DNA of 64,000 bases from JABSSA01 sp039984715 (GTDB taxonomy: Bacteria; Pseudomonadota; Alphaproteobacteria; Rhodobacterales; Rhodobacteraceae): assembly GCA_039984715.1 (NCBI GenBank), contig JBDWUA010000008.1:186001-250000 (forward strand), in the 5' to 3' direction. The translations under genes were made by a program, and so were the position numbers. The first letter of the stretch is position 1. Every line of letters begins with the position of its first letter. Positions 1 through 9,274 of this stretch are shown one piece after another. The notes beneath the pieces are model-generated. The model made no database searches, was not told where the DNA came from, and was given only the letters and a program-made list of their open reading frames with translations.

Positions 1-1
1 C

Positions 2-1636
2 GAAGCGTTTTCCGGCTTTGGCCACCCCGCAACGCTTGTTGTCGCATTGGTCCTTGTCGTGTCCGCAGGTCTTGTTCGATCCGGCGCCGTATTTTTGATT
101 ACACGCACTTTGGTTGACGCGTCGCGATCCTTGGGTGGCCATATCACTTTGATGGGCGCCATCGGCGGGGTGCTGTCAGCATTCATGAACAACGTCGCCG
201 CACTTGCTCTTTTGATGCCTGTCGATATTCAAACCGCCAGAAAAGCGGGACGCCCTGTTGGGTTAAGCCTGATGCCCTTAAGCTTCGCGACAATTCTGGG
301 CGGTATGGTTACGTTGATCGGAACACCGCCCAACATCATTATTGCCACCATTCGCGAAGATACGTTGGGCGAACCCTTTCGTATGTTTGATTTTGCGCCT
401 GTGGGCGGCGTGACAGCGATCGCGGGCTTGCTTTTTGTGGCATTGGTCGGCTGGCGATTGATTCCCAAACGAGACGAAGACGCCGTCGGCACAAATGATA
501 TGTCCGCCTATATCGCGGAATTGACCGTTCCTGAGGGCAACCAGCATATCGGCAAACGCGTCAACGAATTGGAAGAAGAAGCCGAAAAAACCGATGTCGC
601 CATCTTGGGTTTGATCCGAGACGGCAAGCGTCGCTATGGGCGGGCGCAAACCGCGACCCTTCAGGCGGGCGACGCGTTGGTTTTGGAAGCAGCCCCCGAA
701 GCATTGGACGAATTTCGCACTGCAATTGGTCTGGCGTTGGCAGACACAAAACGAGAAGAGCGTTTGAATGCGGCTGGTGAAGGGGTCGAGGTTATCGAGG
801 TTGTCGTAACCGATCAAAGCCGCCTTGTCGGACGCACAGCACAGGCGGTTGGTCTTTCATGGCGGCAAAGCACTGTGTTGATGGGCATTTCTCGGGAAGG
901 CACGCAGATCACCCAGCAAATCCGAAAAACGGCGATAAAAACCGGCGACATCCTTTTGTTGCTGGTTCCTGCGGGGACTGGTCCGGATGTCAGCACATGG
1001 TTGGGTACGTTGCCGTTGGCCGAACGGGGATTGAACGTAACTGCCGATAGCAAAGTTTGGCTGGCCATTGGTCTTTTTGCGGGCGCCGTCGCGCTGGCAT
1101 CATTCGGATTAATCTACTTGCCCATTGCCCTTGGCCTTGTTGTCATTGCCTATGTATTGGCAAAAATCGTGCCGTTGTCTGAACTGTATACGCATATTGA
1201 ATGGCCCGTCGTTGTGTTGCTTGGCTCGATGATCCCATTGGGTGCCGCCCTTGAAGGGTCTGGAGGCACGGAATTAATTGCTGGCTGGCTCGTTGCCTTG
1301 ACGGACGGATTACCGGCTTGGGCGGTTCTGACCGTTCTGATGATTGTCACAATGACCCTGTCTGACATCCTCAACAACACAGCGACAACAATTGTCGCCG
1401 CACCGGTTGGCATCCAAATGGCCTTGACCTTGGGCGTGTCACCTGACCCGTTTTTGATGGCCGTAGCGGTCGCTGCTTCATCTGCATTTCTGACCCCAAT
1501 CGGGCATAAGAATAACACGTTAATTCTTGGTCCCGGTGGATATAAATTCGGGGATTACTGGCGGATGGGTCTGCCTCTTGAGATTATTGTTATTGTCGTT
1601 TCGATCCCAGCAATTCTGGTTTTCTGGCCACTCTGA
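2..1636 (+). CDS. SLC13/DASS-type membrane carrier with two TrkA-C domains (5' end outside window)
   Basis: Inner-membrane anion carrier of the SLC13/CitT-ArsB type. The frame is open to the left edge: codons before the first usable TTG (position 47) read EAFSGFGHPATLVVAL, a normal helix of this family, so the true start lies outside the window. The first membrane half carries the motif NNVAALALLMP. Two TrkA-C (RCK_C) regulatory domains follow, at about residues 165-240 and 265-330 of the visible 544. The second membrane half carries LNNTATTIVAAP and ends with GPGGYKFGDYW. Such paired Asn/Thr motifs line the substrate and cation site in the family. The substrate (sulfate, dicarboxylate or another anion) cannot be read from the sequence. 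A diverged copy of the same architecture lies at 4222-6000 on the other strand. Confidence 0.9.
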   Translation, partial: EAFSGFGHPATLVVALVLVVSAGLVRSGAVFLITRTLVDASRSLGGHITLMGAIGGVLSAFMNNVAALALLMPVDIQTARKAGRPVGLSLMPLSFATILGGMVTLIGTPPNIIIATIREDTLGEPFRMFDFAPVGGVTAIAGLLFVALVGWRLIPKRDEDAVGTNDMSAYIAELTVPEGNQHIGKRVNELEEEAEKTDVAILGLIRDGKRRYGRAQTATLQAGDALVLEAAPEALDEFRTAIGLALADTKREERLNAAGEGVEVIEVVVTDQSRLVGRTAQAVGLSWRQSTVLMGISREGTQITQQIRKTAIKTGDILLLLVPAGTGPDVSTWLGTLPLAERGLNVTADSKVWLAIGLFAGAVALASFGLIYLPIALGLVVIAYVLAKIVPLSELYTHIEWPVVVLLGSMIPLGAALEGSGGTELIAGWLVALTDGLPAWAVLTVLMIVTMTLSDILNNTATTIVAAPVGIQMALTLGVSPDPFLMAVAVAASSAFLTPIGHKNNTLILGPGGYKFGDYWRMGLPLEIIVIVVSIPAILVFWPL

Positions 1637-1699
1637 CGGTGCGTAATACTTGCTCGTCCATGGCGCTCTCTCATAGGTTTAAATAACCGGAGGGCAGTC

Positions 1700-2557
1700 A
1701 TGGACATACTTATCAATGTGGTATTGCCGCTTTCCTTGGCGTTCATCATGTTCAGTCTGGGATTGGGTCTGACCTTCGCAGATTTCACCAGAGTTCTGAC
1801 ACGACCAAAAGCGTTTGCTCTGGGTGCAGTGGCGCAAATTGTGGTGCTGCCATTGGTGGCGTTTACCGTCATTCAAGTATTTGGACTGAGCGGGCAAATA
1901 GCGGTCGGGTTTATGGTGCTCAGCATTTGTCCCGGTGGCGTCACATCGAACATGGTCTCAAAACTTGCCAAGGGCGACGTTGCGTTGTCTGTGACCTTGA
2001 CAGCAGTCGTCAGCCTTTTGTCTTTGTTGACCGTTCCCGCCTTAACTGCATGGTCCTTGCACCACTTTATGGGTGACTTGGCCCCACCGATCAGTGTTCG
2101 CGATCTGACCATTGCGGTTTTTCTGATCACGACTGTTCCTGTTCTTCTGGGTCTATTGACCCGTCAAATTGGCCCGTCCTTTGCGGACAAGATCGACCCC
2201 CTGCTGTCTCGCGTGGCCGCAATTTTATTCGGTATTATCGTTGTTGCCGCCCTTGCTGGAAACTGGACTATTTTCACGGAAAACCTGATCACAATTGGGC
2301 CCGCTTTGATATTCCTGAATGTCTCGCTTTTGCTGCTGGGATTGGGATTGGCCACAGGAATTGGCCTGACGTGGGCTGAACGTAAAACGATCTCGCTTGA
2401 GGTTGGCATTCAAAACGCGACGCTTGGGATTGCCCTTGCCGCATTGATCAGTGGCACGACCCAAGGATTTAGCACAGTGGCCTTGCCCTCAGCAGTGTAC
2501 GGGATCACCATGTATGTTTGCGCCCTGCCCTTTGTGGCGTGGTTTCGCACAAGATAG
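1700..2557 (+). CDS. Bile acid:sodium symporter (BASS) family transporter
   Basis: A 285-residue polytopic membrane protein of the BASS/SBF family, which couples sodium entry to uptake of organic acids. About nine hydrophobic helices are visible. The family core motif SICPGGVTSNMVSKLAKGD lies near residue 75. The crossover region with VGIQNATLGIALA near residue 235 is the second sodium-site half. A good ribosome site (GGAGG) precedes the ATG. The flavin dehydrogenase gene starts 10 bases after the stop, so the two are probably one transcript. This suggests that the transporter imports the substrate oxidised by that enzyme, but bacterial BASS proteins rarely transport bile acids and the true substrate is unknown. 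Confidence 0.9.
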   Translation: MDILINVVLPLSLAFIMFSLGLGLTFADFTRVLTRPKAFALGAVAQIVVLPLVAFTVIQVFGLSGQIAVGFMVLSICPGGVTSNMVSKLAKGDVALSVTLTAVVSLLSLLTVPALTAWSLHHFMGDLAPPISVRDLTIAVFLITTVPVLLGLLTRQIGPSFADKIDPLLSRVAAILFGIIVVAALAGNWTIFTENLITIGPALIFLNVSLLLLGLGLATGIGLTWAERKTISLEVGIQNATLGIALAALISGTTQGFSTVALPSAVYGITMYVCALPFVAWFRTR

Positions 2558-2566
2558 GAAAAGCCA

Positions 2567-4225
2567 ATGGACAACGCTGATGCAATCATCGTCGGGGGTG
2601 GCCTGTCCGGCCTTGTTGCCGCAGCAGAGCTTTGCGATCGCGGCAAATCAGTCATCGTGGTCGATCAAGAAGGTCCGCAAAACTTGGGCGGTCAGGCTTT
2701 TTGGTCACTGGGTGGCCTGTTCATGGTGGACACGCCGGAACAACGCAGGCTTGGCGTAAAGGACAGCGAAGACCTTGCCACGCGCGATTGGATGGGATCA
2801 GCCCAGTTTGATCGCCCCGAAGATGACTTTCCAAAACAATGGGCGCAATCCTATCTGGAGTTTTCCGCAGGCCCTATGCGGTCTTGGTTGCATGGCATGG
2901 GCATGCGTTGGTTTCCGATTGTTGGATGGGCAGAACGAGGCGATGGAACGGCGACCGGGCATGGCAATTCCGTGCCGCGCTTTCACCTGACATGGGGGAC
3001 GGGCCCGGGTGTTTTGGAACCGTTTGCTGCACGATGTGGCGAACACGAAAAATCCGGCCTGTTAGCGTACAAATTCCGACATCAAGTCGACCGGATCGAG
3101 ATGGAAAACGGATCGGCCAATGGTGTTTCAGGGTCCGTTCTGGCACAGGACCCCGCCGCGCGCGGACAAAAAACCAATCGCGATATCACCGGCGATTTCC
3201 GGTTTCATGCAACCTCGGTCATTGTCACATCCGGTGGTATCGGCGGCAACTTTGACATGGTGCGCAAGGTTTGGCCGACGGACCGTTTAGGTCCTGCACC
3301 AAAGACGATGATTGCGGGCGTTCCGGCACATGTCGACGGTCGCATGATCGATATTTCGAAATCCGCGGGGGCTCATGTCATCAATGGTGACCGCATGTGG
3401 CATTACACCGAAGGCGTTCAGAACTGGGATCCTATCTGGCCTGCGCATGGCATTCGTGTTCTGCCCGGTCCGTCCTCGATGTGGTTTGACGCAACAGGCA
3501 ACCGCTTCAAGGCGCCGGTTCTTCCCGGATTTGACAGTGTTGGCACGCTAAAGGCGATTTTGGCGACTGGATACGAATACAGTTGGTTTGTGCTGACTCA
3601 GAAAGTCATCAAGAAAGAATTTGCATTGTCAGGGTCGGAACAGAACCCTGATTTCACCGGCAAATCTTGGCGTGAGACGTTGCGCCAACGGGTGTTTTCC
3701 GGCGGGCGTGCAACCGAACCTGTCGAAGCGTTCAAAGATAAAGGCGCTGATTTTGTGGTCAGTGACACGCTCGAAAACCTTGTGCGCGGGATGAACCAGA
3801 TTGCTGGTGGTGATTTGATCGACCAGACGCACCTGCGCGAACAAATCGAAGCCCGCGATGCGCAGGTCGACAATCCATTCACCAAAGATGCGCAAATGCA
3901 GGCCATTCTAGCCGCCCGCAATTACAAGGGCGACAAACTGATCCGGGTTGCCAAACCGCACAAGTTTCTTGACCCGGCAAATGGTCCATTGATTGCAGTT
4001 CGTTTGAACATACTGACGCGAAAAACACTGGGCGGCCTACAAACCGATTTGCAATCAAGAATGGTCGGCGCGAATGGCAATGTAATTCCGGGCTTGTTTG
4101 CCGCTGGCGAAGTGGCCGGATTTGGCGGAGGCGGGTACCATGGATACAACGCATTAGAAGGTACCTTTCTAGGCGGATGCATCTTTTCGGGGCGTGCGGC
4201 CGGGCGCAGTGACGATATCGCTTAA
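2567..4225 (+). CDS. FAD-dependent dehydrogenase of the fumarate reductase/ketosteroid dehydrogenase fold
   Basis: A 552-residue soluble flavoprotein of the predicted-oxidoreductase group (COG3573-like). The N-terminal dinucleotide motif is IIVGGGLSGLVAAAEL. The C-terminal flavin contact GLFAAGEVAGFGGGGYHGYN resembles that of fumarate reductase flavoproteins and 3-ketosteroid 1-dehydrogenases. A substrate-capping region lies between. There is no signal peptide, so it probably acts in the cytoplasm. It follows the BASS transporter by 10 bases and is likely co-transcribed with it, suggesting uptake and desaturation or oxidation of one organic acid. Its stop codon TAA overlaps the stop of the convergent SLC13 gene within a shared TTAA. 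The substrate is not known. Confidence 0.88.
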   Translation: MDNADAIIVGGGLSGLVAAAELCDRGKSVIVVDQEGPQNLGGQAFWSLGGLFMVDTPEQRRLGVKDSEDLATRDWMGSAQFDRPEDDFPKQWAQSYLEFSAGPMRSWLHGMGMRWFPIVGWAERGDGTATGHGNSVPRFHLTWGTGPGVLEPFAARCGEHEKSGLLAYKFRHQVDRIEMENGSANGVSGSVLAQDPAARGQKTNRDITGDFRFHATSVIVTSGGIGGNFDMVRKVWPTDRLGPAPKTMIAGVPAHVDGRMIDISKSAGAHVINGDRMWHYTEGVQNWDPIWPAHGIRVLPGPSSMWFDATGNRFKAPVLPGFDSVGTLKAILATGYEYSWFVLTQKVIKKEFALSGSEQNPDFTGKSWRETLRQRVFSGGRATEPVEAFKDKGADFVVSDTLENLVRGMNQIAGGDLIDQTHLREQIEARDAQVDNPFTKDAQMQAILAARNYKGDKLIRVAKPHKFLDPANGPLIAVRLNILTRKTLGGLQTDLQSRMVGANGNVIPGLFAAGEVAGFGGGGYHGYNALEGTFLGGCIFSGRAAGRSDDIA

Positions 4226-6000
4226 AGCGGCCAGAACACAGGAATAAAGATCGACGACAGGATGCCAATGCTGAGGTTCAGTGGAATTCCAACGCGCATA
4301 AAGTCTGTGAACTTGTAACCACCCGGCCCATAGACCAGCATATTCGTTTGATAGCCTATTGGTGTGGCGAAACTGGCAGACGCTGCCACCATGACTGCGA
4401 TAACCAGCGGGCGTGGGTCTACTCCAACGGCCCCGGCCAGACCAATCGCAATTGGTGTCACCACGACAGCCACGGCGTTGTTGGACACCAATTCCGTCAG
4501 AACCGAGGTCAGCAAATAGATCGCCCAAATGATAAGAAACGGCGGCAACTGCCCTAAGGTTGGGGCCAAAGCCTCGACGATTAACGAAACGGCCCCAGAT
4601 GCTTGCAATGCGGCCCCAATCGCCAACATCGAAAAGATCAATGTCAGCAATCTTCCATCCACAAATGAAAACGCTTCTTCGGCATCGATGCAGCGTGTGA
4701 CCAACACGAATGTAACACCCACAACGGACAGCAAAAGGATCGGCGCGACACCAAACGCAGCTAACGTCACAATCCCCAACAACGCTCCAATCGCCCACGG
4801 CGCATGGCCCCGACGAAATCCGCGTTGCGACGGATGAGAAACATCCACCATTTCCATGTCCGCGGCCAAACGTTGAATATCTTCCGGGGCGCCTTCCAGC
4901 AAAAGCGTGTCCCCCACTTTGACCTCAAGAACATCCAATTGCCGACCAATATTTTGGTTTCGCCGGTGCACCGCCAGAACATAAACACCGTAGCGACGAC
5001 GCAAACGCATCGCCCCAAGTGCGCGCCCGATCATGCGGCATCCCGGTGTGATCAACACCTCGACCGTCGCAGTTTCCACCGCACCCACTTGATCCAAACG
5101 CTTAAGGGATTTGTCCCGTTGGAGCGATAAAAGTTCAGTCATGCGCGTCCGCAAAACCACCCTGTCCCCCACCTTCAGCGTCACGTCTTGCAAGTTACGC
5201 CGCAGCGATGCATCCCCGCGCACCACATCGATCAACCGAACACCATCCCGTTTAAACAGTTGAACTCCAAGAACTTCGCGCCCTATCAAGTTCGATTCCG
5301 GCGGGATAACAGCCTCTGTAAAGAATTTCATCTGACTGCGGTCGGATAGCAAATTCGCCATGCTATCGCGATCCGGCAAAAGCCAAGGCCCGATAAACCG
5401 CAGATACACCATGCCCCATACAACAAGGATTAACCCCAGCGGGGTGACCTCAAATATCGAAAACGGTTCAAGCCCTTCGGCCCGCGCAACCCCATCAACA
5501 AGCAAATTTGTCGACGTCCCAATCAAGGTCAGCGTGCCCCCTAAGATTGCGGCATAGCTGAGAGGGATCAGCAATTTGGACGCTGACAAACCCATCGTTT
5601 TGGCCAGTTGCGTAAAAACCGGGATCATGACAACGACCACGGGTGTGTTTGATACAATTGCCGACGCAAACACGACAAAAGTCATCATCATCGCAATTGC
5701 CAAAACGGGCCGCGTGCGCGCCTGTCGATCCGCATGACCGATAAAGGTCTCTAACGCGCCTGTGCGCACCAAAGCGCCCATGATGATGAACATGGCCGCA
5801 ATGGTCCATGGCGCAGGGTTTGACAGAACCTCTAATGCAGCTTCGTAGGGCAGTACGCCGGATGCCAACATCAATGTCACACCGGACAAGGCCACGACCT
5901 CTGGCGGTAAACTTTCGCGCAAAAACAGCACAAACATGAACCCGACAACAACCAAGGTCAGGATCGCGGCATGTGTTTGTGACAACTCGATTAAACCCAT
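4222..6000 (-). CDS. SLC13 family permease with two TrkA-C domains
   Basis: A 592-residue membrane carrier of the SLC13/DASS family. Order of parts: membrane half with VSNTPVVVVMIPVF, two TrkA-C domains (about residues 205-290 and 295-375), then a membrane half with LVSNNAVAVVVTPIA and the terminal signature GPGGYKFTDF. The start is placed at ATG 6000; an in-frame TTG at 6024 would add eight residues but has a weaker context. The length fits the family. It shares architecture and end motifs with the carrier at the left edge, but the two face each other around the BASS/flavin gene pair. Convergent stop codons overlap by four bases. The substrate is unknown; sulfate or C4-dicarboxylate uptake is typical for this architecture. 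Confidence 0.88.
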   Translation of the reverse strand: MGLIELSQTHAAILTLVVVGFMFVLFLRESLPPEVVALSGVTLMLASGVLPYEAALEVLSNPAPWTIAAMFIIMGALVRTGALETFIGHADRQARTRPVLAIAMMMTFVVFASAIVSNTPVVVVMIPVFTQLAKTMGLSASKLLIPLSYAAILGGTLTLIGTSTNLLVDGVARAEGLEPFSIFEVTPLGLILVVWGMVYLRFIGPWLLPDRDSMANLLSDRSQMKFFTEAVIPPESNLIGREVLGVQLFKRDGVRLIDVVRGDASLRRNLQDVTLKVGDRVVLRTRMTELLSLQRDKSLKRLDQVGAVETATVEVLITPGCRMIGRALGAMRLRRRYGVYVLAVHRRNQNIGRQLDVLEVKVGDTLLLEGAPEDIQRLAADMEMVDVSHPSQRGFRRGHAPWAIGALLGIVTLAAFGVAPILLLSVVGVTFVLVTRCIDAEEAFSFVDGRLLTLIFSMLAIGAALQASGAVSLIVEALAPTLGQLPPFLIIWAIYLLTSVLTELVSNNAVAVVVTPIAIGLAGAVGVDPRPLVIAVMVAASASFATPIGYQTNMLVYGPGGYKFTDFMRVGIPLNLSIGILSSIFIPVFWPL

Positions 6001-6197
6001 GAGATTACGCGTTTCCTGTTCCAAGCGTTAATCGTCAGTTTTGCCCACAGCGCCCACAGTAGCAAGCGCAACACGTATTTCGCATGGCAGAACCTATGTC
6101 CTGTCCTACATCGTCACAACGATTGCCCTTCAAACAAGCGCTGGATGGGATCACCTTCCCCCAAAGCCACGCCATTATGCTGAGATACAAGAGTGCC

Positions 6198-7010
6198 TCA
6201 TGGACCGCTGGTTTGCAGCAACCCGCCTTGTCGAACGGGAACAATCCGCGTTGCCTTGCCGGTCGCATCATCTGTTTCGACATAAACACCAGACAGGGTG
6301 GCGTCGCCCAAAGCTGGTGTAAATCGACCCTTGGGCATTCCTGTCACAAAGCGACGCAAAGGTTCATCGCGCTCCATCCCTATGACGGAATTGTAATCAC
6401 CACACATACCTGCATCGCTAAGGTAAGCGCATCCTTTCTTTAGGATCATCGCATCGCTTGTCGGCACATGGGTATGCGTTCCAACGCACAGACTGGCACG
6501 TCCGTCACACCAATGGCCCATGGCCATCTTTTCAGACGTGGCCTCGCAATGGACATCGACGATAATCGCATCAACGGCCCCGCCCAAGGGATGGGTCCGA
6601 AACACCGTCTCAAGCGCAGAAAACGGATCCGCAAATGGACGTTTCATAAAGACCTGACCCAACACCTGTGCCACAAGAACCTTACGCCCATTATGCGCGG
6701 AAAACACGCGCGCGCCAGATCCAGGCGCGGTTTTAGCAAAGTTCAGAGGGCGCAAAATGCGCGGTTCGCTTTCGATAAACTGATTCATATCGCGTTGATC
6801 AAACGCGTGATCGCCAAGCGTCACACAATCGGCACCCGCGTCCAGCAAAGCCTTTGCATGTGATCCCGACAGGCCAGCACCCGATGTCGCGTTTTCACCG
6901 TTTACAACGACAAAATCCAATCCCCAATCCGCACGCAATCGCGGCAGGTTTTCCGAAATCGCACGCCGGCCAGCGCGCCCCATTACATCACCTAAAAATA
7001 GCATTTTCAT
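6198..7010 (-). CDS. YmdB-like metallophosphoesterase (TIGR00282 family)
   Basis: A 270-residue cytoplasmic phosphodiesterase of the YmdB family, which binds two metal ions and hydrolyses cyclic nucleotides or related phosphoesters. Visible metal-ligand motifs are LFLGDVMGRAG (Asp near residue 8), VVNGENATSGAG (Asn-Glu near 38), LGDHAFDQ, and VGTHTHVPTSD near residue 175. The length matches the family. In alphaproteobacteria this gene often follows the 5-formyl-THF cyclo-ligase gene. Here that gene lies 130 bases upstream on the same strand, so they may be one transcript. A small GC hairpin (arms GCCCC/GGGGC) lies in the gap at about 7018-7036 without a clear T tract. Confidence 0.88.
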   Translation of the reverse strand: MKMLFLGDVMGRAGRRAISENLPRLRADWGLDFVVVNGENATSGAGLSGSHAKALLDAGADCVTLGDHAFDQRDMNQFIESEPRILRPLNFAKTAPGSGARVFSAHNGRKVLVAQVLGQVFMKRPFADPFSALETVFRTHPLGGAVDAIIVDVHCEATSEKMAMGHWCDGRASLCVGTHTHVPTSDAMILKKGCAYLSDAGMCGDYNSVIGMERDEPLRRFVTGMPKGRFTPALGDATLSGVYVETDDATGKATRIVPVRQGGLLQTSGP

Positions 7011-7140
7011 GCCCTAAGCCCCTAGAGAATTGGGGCTATAGAGGCAAGAGCTCTTGGAACCAGCAGTCCAATTGGGCGGTAACCCAGCATGAATTTCTAT
7101 GTGCATCGATGACCATTGGGATCGCATTAGTATAACGTGC

Positions 7141-7698
7141 CTATCGGGTTTCGATGACTCCAGCTTCGGTCACAATCAGATCAAGCGGTTGGTCCGTTGG
7201 CTCCAATGGCAAAGTCGCGGCTTCTTGTGCTGCAAAGGCAAACCCGACGGCCAACGTGGCGCGTTTGGCCCGCAATCTCTCAAGGGTTCTGTCATAAAAC
7301 CCACCCCCATATCCCAACCGCCCACCTGAACGGGTGAACGCAACCAAAGGTACGATCAAAATTTCAGGTTCGAAAAAATCTTCAACACATGGGATTTGCG
7401 CACCAAATGCGCCTGCGCACATTTCGGCATCCGGTGTCCAACGCGAAAACGACAATGGCAATCCATTGCCCAAGATCACTGGAACACCAACTGGGCCATG
7501 TGCCGCTGCCTCTGCCATTGCCGGGCGCGGATCAATCTCAGTGCGGATCGGCATATACCCTGCTGTCGGAACGCCCCGATACGCGGCCAAAACCTCAGAC
7601 AATGCTCCAGCGCTCGCCCCACTGGCCAGAGCAAAAGCGTCCTTGCGTCGTGCAAAAGCTGCCTTTCGTGCCGCTTGTTTTTGATCTTCCAATGTCAT
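7141..7698 (-). CDS. 5-formyltetrahydrofolate cyclo-ligase
   Basis: A 185-residue enzyme that converts 5-formyl-THF to 5,10-methenyl-THF with ATP, recycling the stable folate store. The C-terminal motif GGRLGYGGGFYDRTLERLR is the family's ATP/folate loop. An N-terminal basic segment (KQAARKAAFARRKDA) is also typical. The start is set at ATG 7698 because it has GGAGG seven bases upstream and matches the usual length. A longer frame reaches 7794 but reads as non-homologous, Cys-rich sequence. It lies between mgtE (upstream) and the YmdB-like gene (downstream) on the same strand. Confidence 0.9.
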   Translation of the reverse strand: MTLEDQKQAARKAAFARRKDAFALASGASAGALSEVLAAYRGVPTAGYMPIRTEIDPRPAMAEAAAHGPVGVPVILGNGLPLSFSRWTPDAEMCAGAFGAQIPCVEDFFEPEILIVPLVAFTRSGGRLGYGGGFYDRTLERLRAKRATLAVGFAFAAQEAATLPLEPTDQPLDLIVTEAGVIETR

Positions 7699-7771
7699 GC
7701 ACTGCCTCCAGTGGGACGGCGGGCGGGGCGCATTTGGCCGAACGGCCAAACAGCGGCGTCCCAAAGTCGCC

Positions 7772-9175
7772 TCACAACAACACCAATGCAGCAAGGCCTA
7801 GAAAAGCAAGGAAACCCACGACATCTGTAACGGTTGTCACAAATGCCCCCGACGCCAAGGCCGGGTCAATTCCAAGTCGTTCCAACATCACAGGGATAAC
7901 AGTTCCCGCAAACCCCGCGATCACAAGGTTCACAACCATAGCCGCCGCTATAACATAGCCCAGCGCAGGTGATCCAAACCAAACGACACCAATCACGCCC
8001 ATGACGACTGCAAAGACGATCCCATTGATTAAACCGACGGCACATTCACGTCGAATGACCCGCCAGACATTTGCGCCGGTCAAATCTTTGGTCGCAATTG
8101 CACGCACAGCAACGGTCAGGCTTTGCGTCCCTGCGTTGCCCCCCATCGAGGCCACGATTGGCATCAAAACGGCCAGCGCTACAAATTGTGTAATCGCCTC
8201 TTCAAATTGCGCGATAACCAAAGATGCCAGAACCGAGGTAATCAAATTCACTGCCAACCATGGAACCCGTTGTTTCGTGGTCTCAATGATCGTGTCGCTC
8301 AGCGCACTTTCTTCTCCGACACCGGCCAATCGCAAAATATCTTCTTCATGCTCTTCATCCAAAACCCCCATTGCATCGTCGATGGTGACCTGCCCGATCA
8401 ATCGCCCTTCTTCGTCAACAACCGGCGCAGAAATCAAATGGTACTGGTTGAACGCATAGGCGACATCGCTTTCGCTTTGCAGGGCTGGGATAACCTCAAA
8501 CACCTCTTCGATCAGATCAACAAGGGGCACATTTCGAGGCGATCGCATCAAACTGCCCAAGGTCACGTTCCCAATGGGATGCAAACGCGGATCGACCAAA
8601 ACGATGTGATAAAACTGTGTAGGCAATGTATCGGTTTTGGCCCCGCGCAAATGATCAATGGCTTCGCCCACGGTCCAATGCTCGGGCGAAATCACAACTT
8701 CGCGCTGCATCATGCGCCCGGCTGAATATTCAGGATAGCTCAGCGCTTGTTCTACAGCCGCGCGATCCACTTCGGGCAGAACATCAAGAATGGCAGCCAT
8801 TTGTGGTTCGGCAAGATCTTCGACCAGATCGACGACATCATCACTGTCCAAATCTCGAACGGCTTCAGCCAACACTTGTGGCTTAAGGACAGCAATGATC
8901 TCTTCGCGTATCCCTTCTTCAAGCTCAGATAGGATTTCTCCATCAAATTCGCGATCATACAGGCGAACCAACCGCGACCGATCAAACGCGTTGATCTGCT
9001 CCAATAGGTCGGCGATATCAGCCGGGTGCAACGGCTCCATAAGCGCGCTCAGTTGCGCTTTATCTTCGATATCAACGGCATAAAGTATCGCCGCAACGTC
9101 TTTACGACCCAATGCATAGATCGAGTGTTGGTCCTCGGTTTGCGGCGGCTCCGCTCGATCTGCTGTCTCTGTCAT
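7772..9175 (-). CDS. mgtE: Magnesium transporter MgtE
   Basis: A 467-residue Mg2+ channel/transporter of the inner membrane. It has the standard MgtE order. An acidic helical N domain occupies about residues 25-135 (repeats such as LHPADIADLLEQ and LEDLAEPQMAAIL). Two CBS domains lie at about 140-260. A five-helix membrane domain follows, with ITSVLASLVIAQFE and MPIVASMGGNAGTQSLTV, the latter being the family's pore signature. The start ATG at 9175 gives a normal-length N domain. It is transcribed divergently from guanine deaminase at 9275. MgtE is gated by cytosolic Mg2+ binding to the N and CBS domains. No leader riboswitch is evident in the 100-base gap. Confidence 0.96.
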   Translation of the reverse strand: MTETADRAEPPQTEDQHSIYALGRKDVAAILYAVDIEDKAQLSALMEPLHPADIADLLEQINAFDRSRLVRLYDREFDGEILSELEEGIREEIIAVLKPQVLAEAVRDLDSDDVVDLVEDLAEPQMAAILDVLPEVDRAAVEQALSYPEYSAGRMMQREVVISPEHWTVGEAIDHLRGAKTDTLPTQFYHIVLVDPRLHPIGNVTLGSLMRSPRNVPLVDLIEEVFEVIPALQSESDVAYAFNQYHLISAPVVDEEGRLIGQVTIDDAMGVLDEEHEEDILRLAGVGEESALSDTIIETTKQRVPWLAVNLITSVLASLVIAQFEEAITQFVALAVLMPIVASMGGNAGTQSLTVAVRAIATKDLTGANVWRVIRRECAVGLINGIVFAVVMGVIGVVWFGSPALGYVIAAAMVVNLVIAGFAGTVIPVMLERLGIDPALASGAFVTTVTDVVGFLAFLGLAALVLL

Positions 9176-9274
9176 GGCCGCACCCTTTTGATCCTGCGGA
9201 GACCATAGGCAAGCGTCAAACTGTGTTCAATACTGACCCTTTCGCTTTGCGGGTGAGAACGCCATAAGGGCATA

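Noticed and set aside
7011..7140. Possible 6S RNA beside the 5-formyl-THF cyclo-ligase gene
   Set aside because: This neighbourhood is known from other proteobacteria, but the gap is only 130 bases and shows neither the long rod-like pairing nor a central bubble; only a small GC hairpin is visible.
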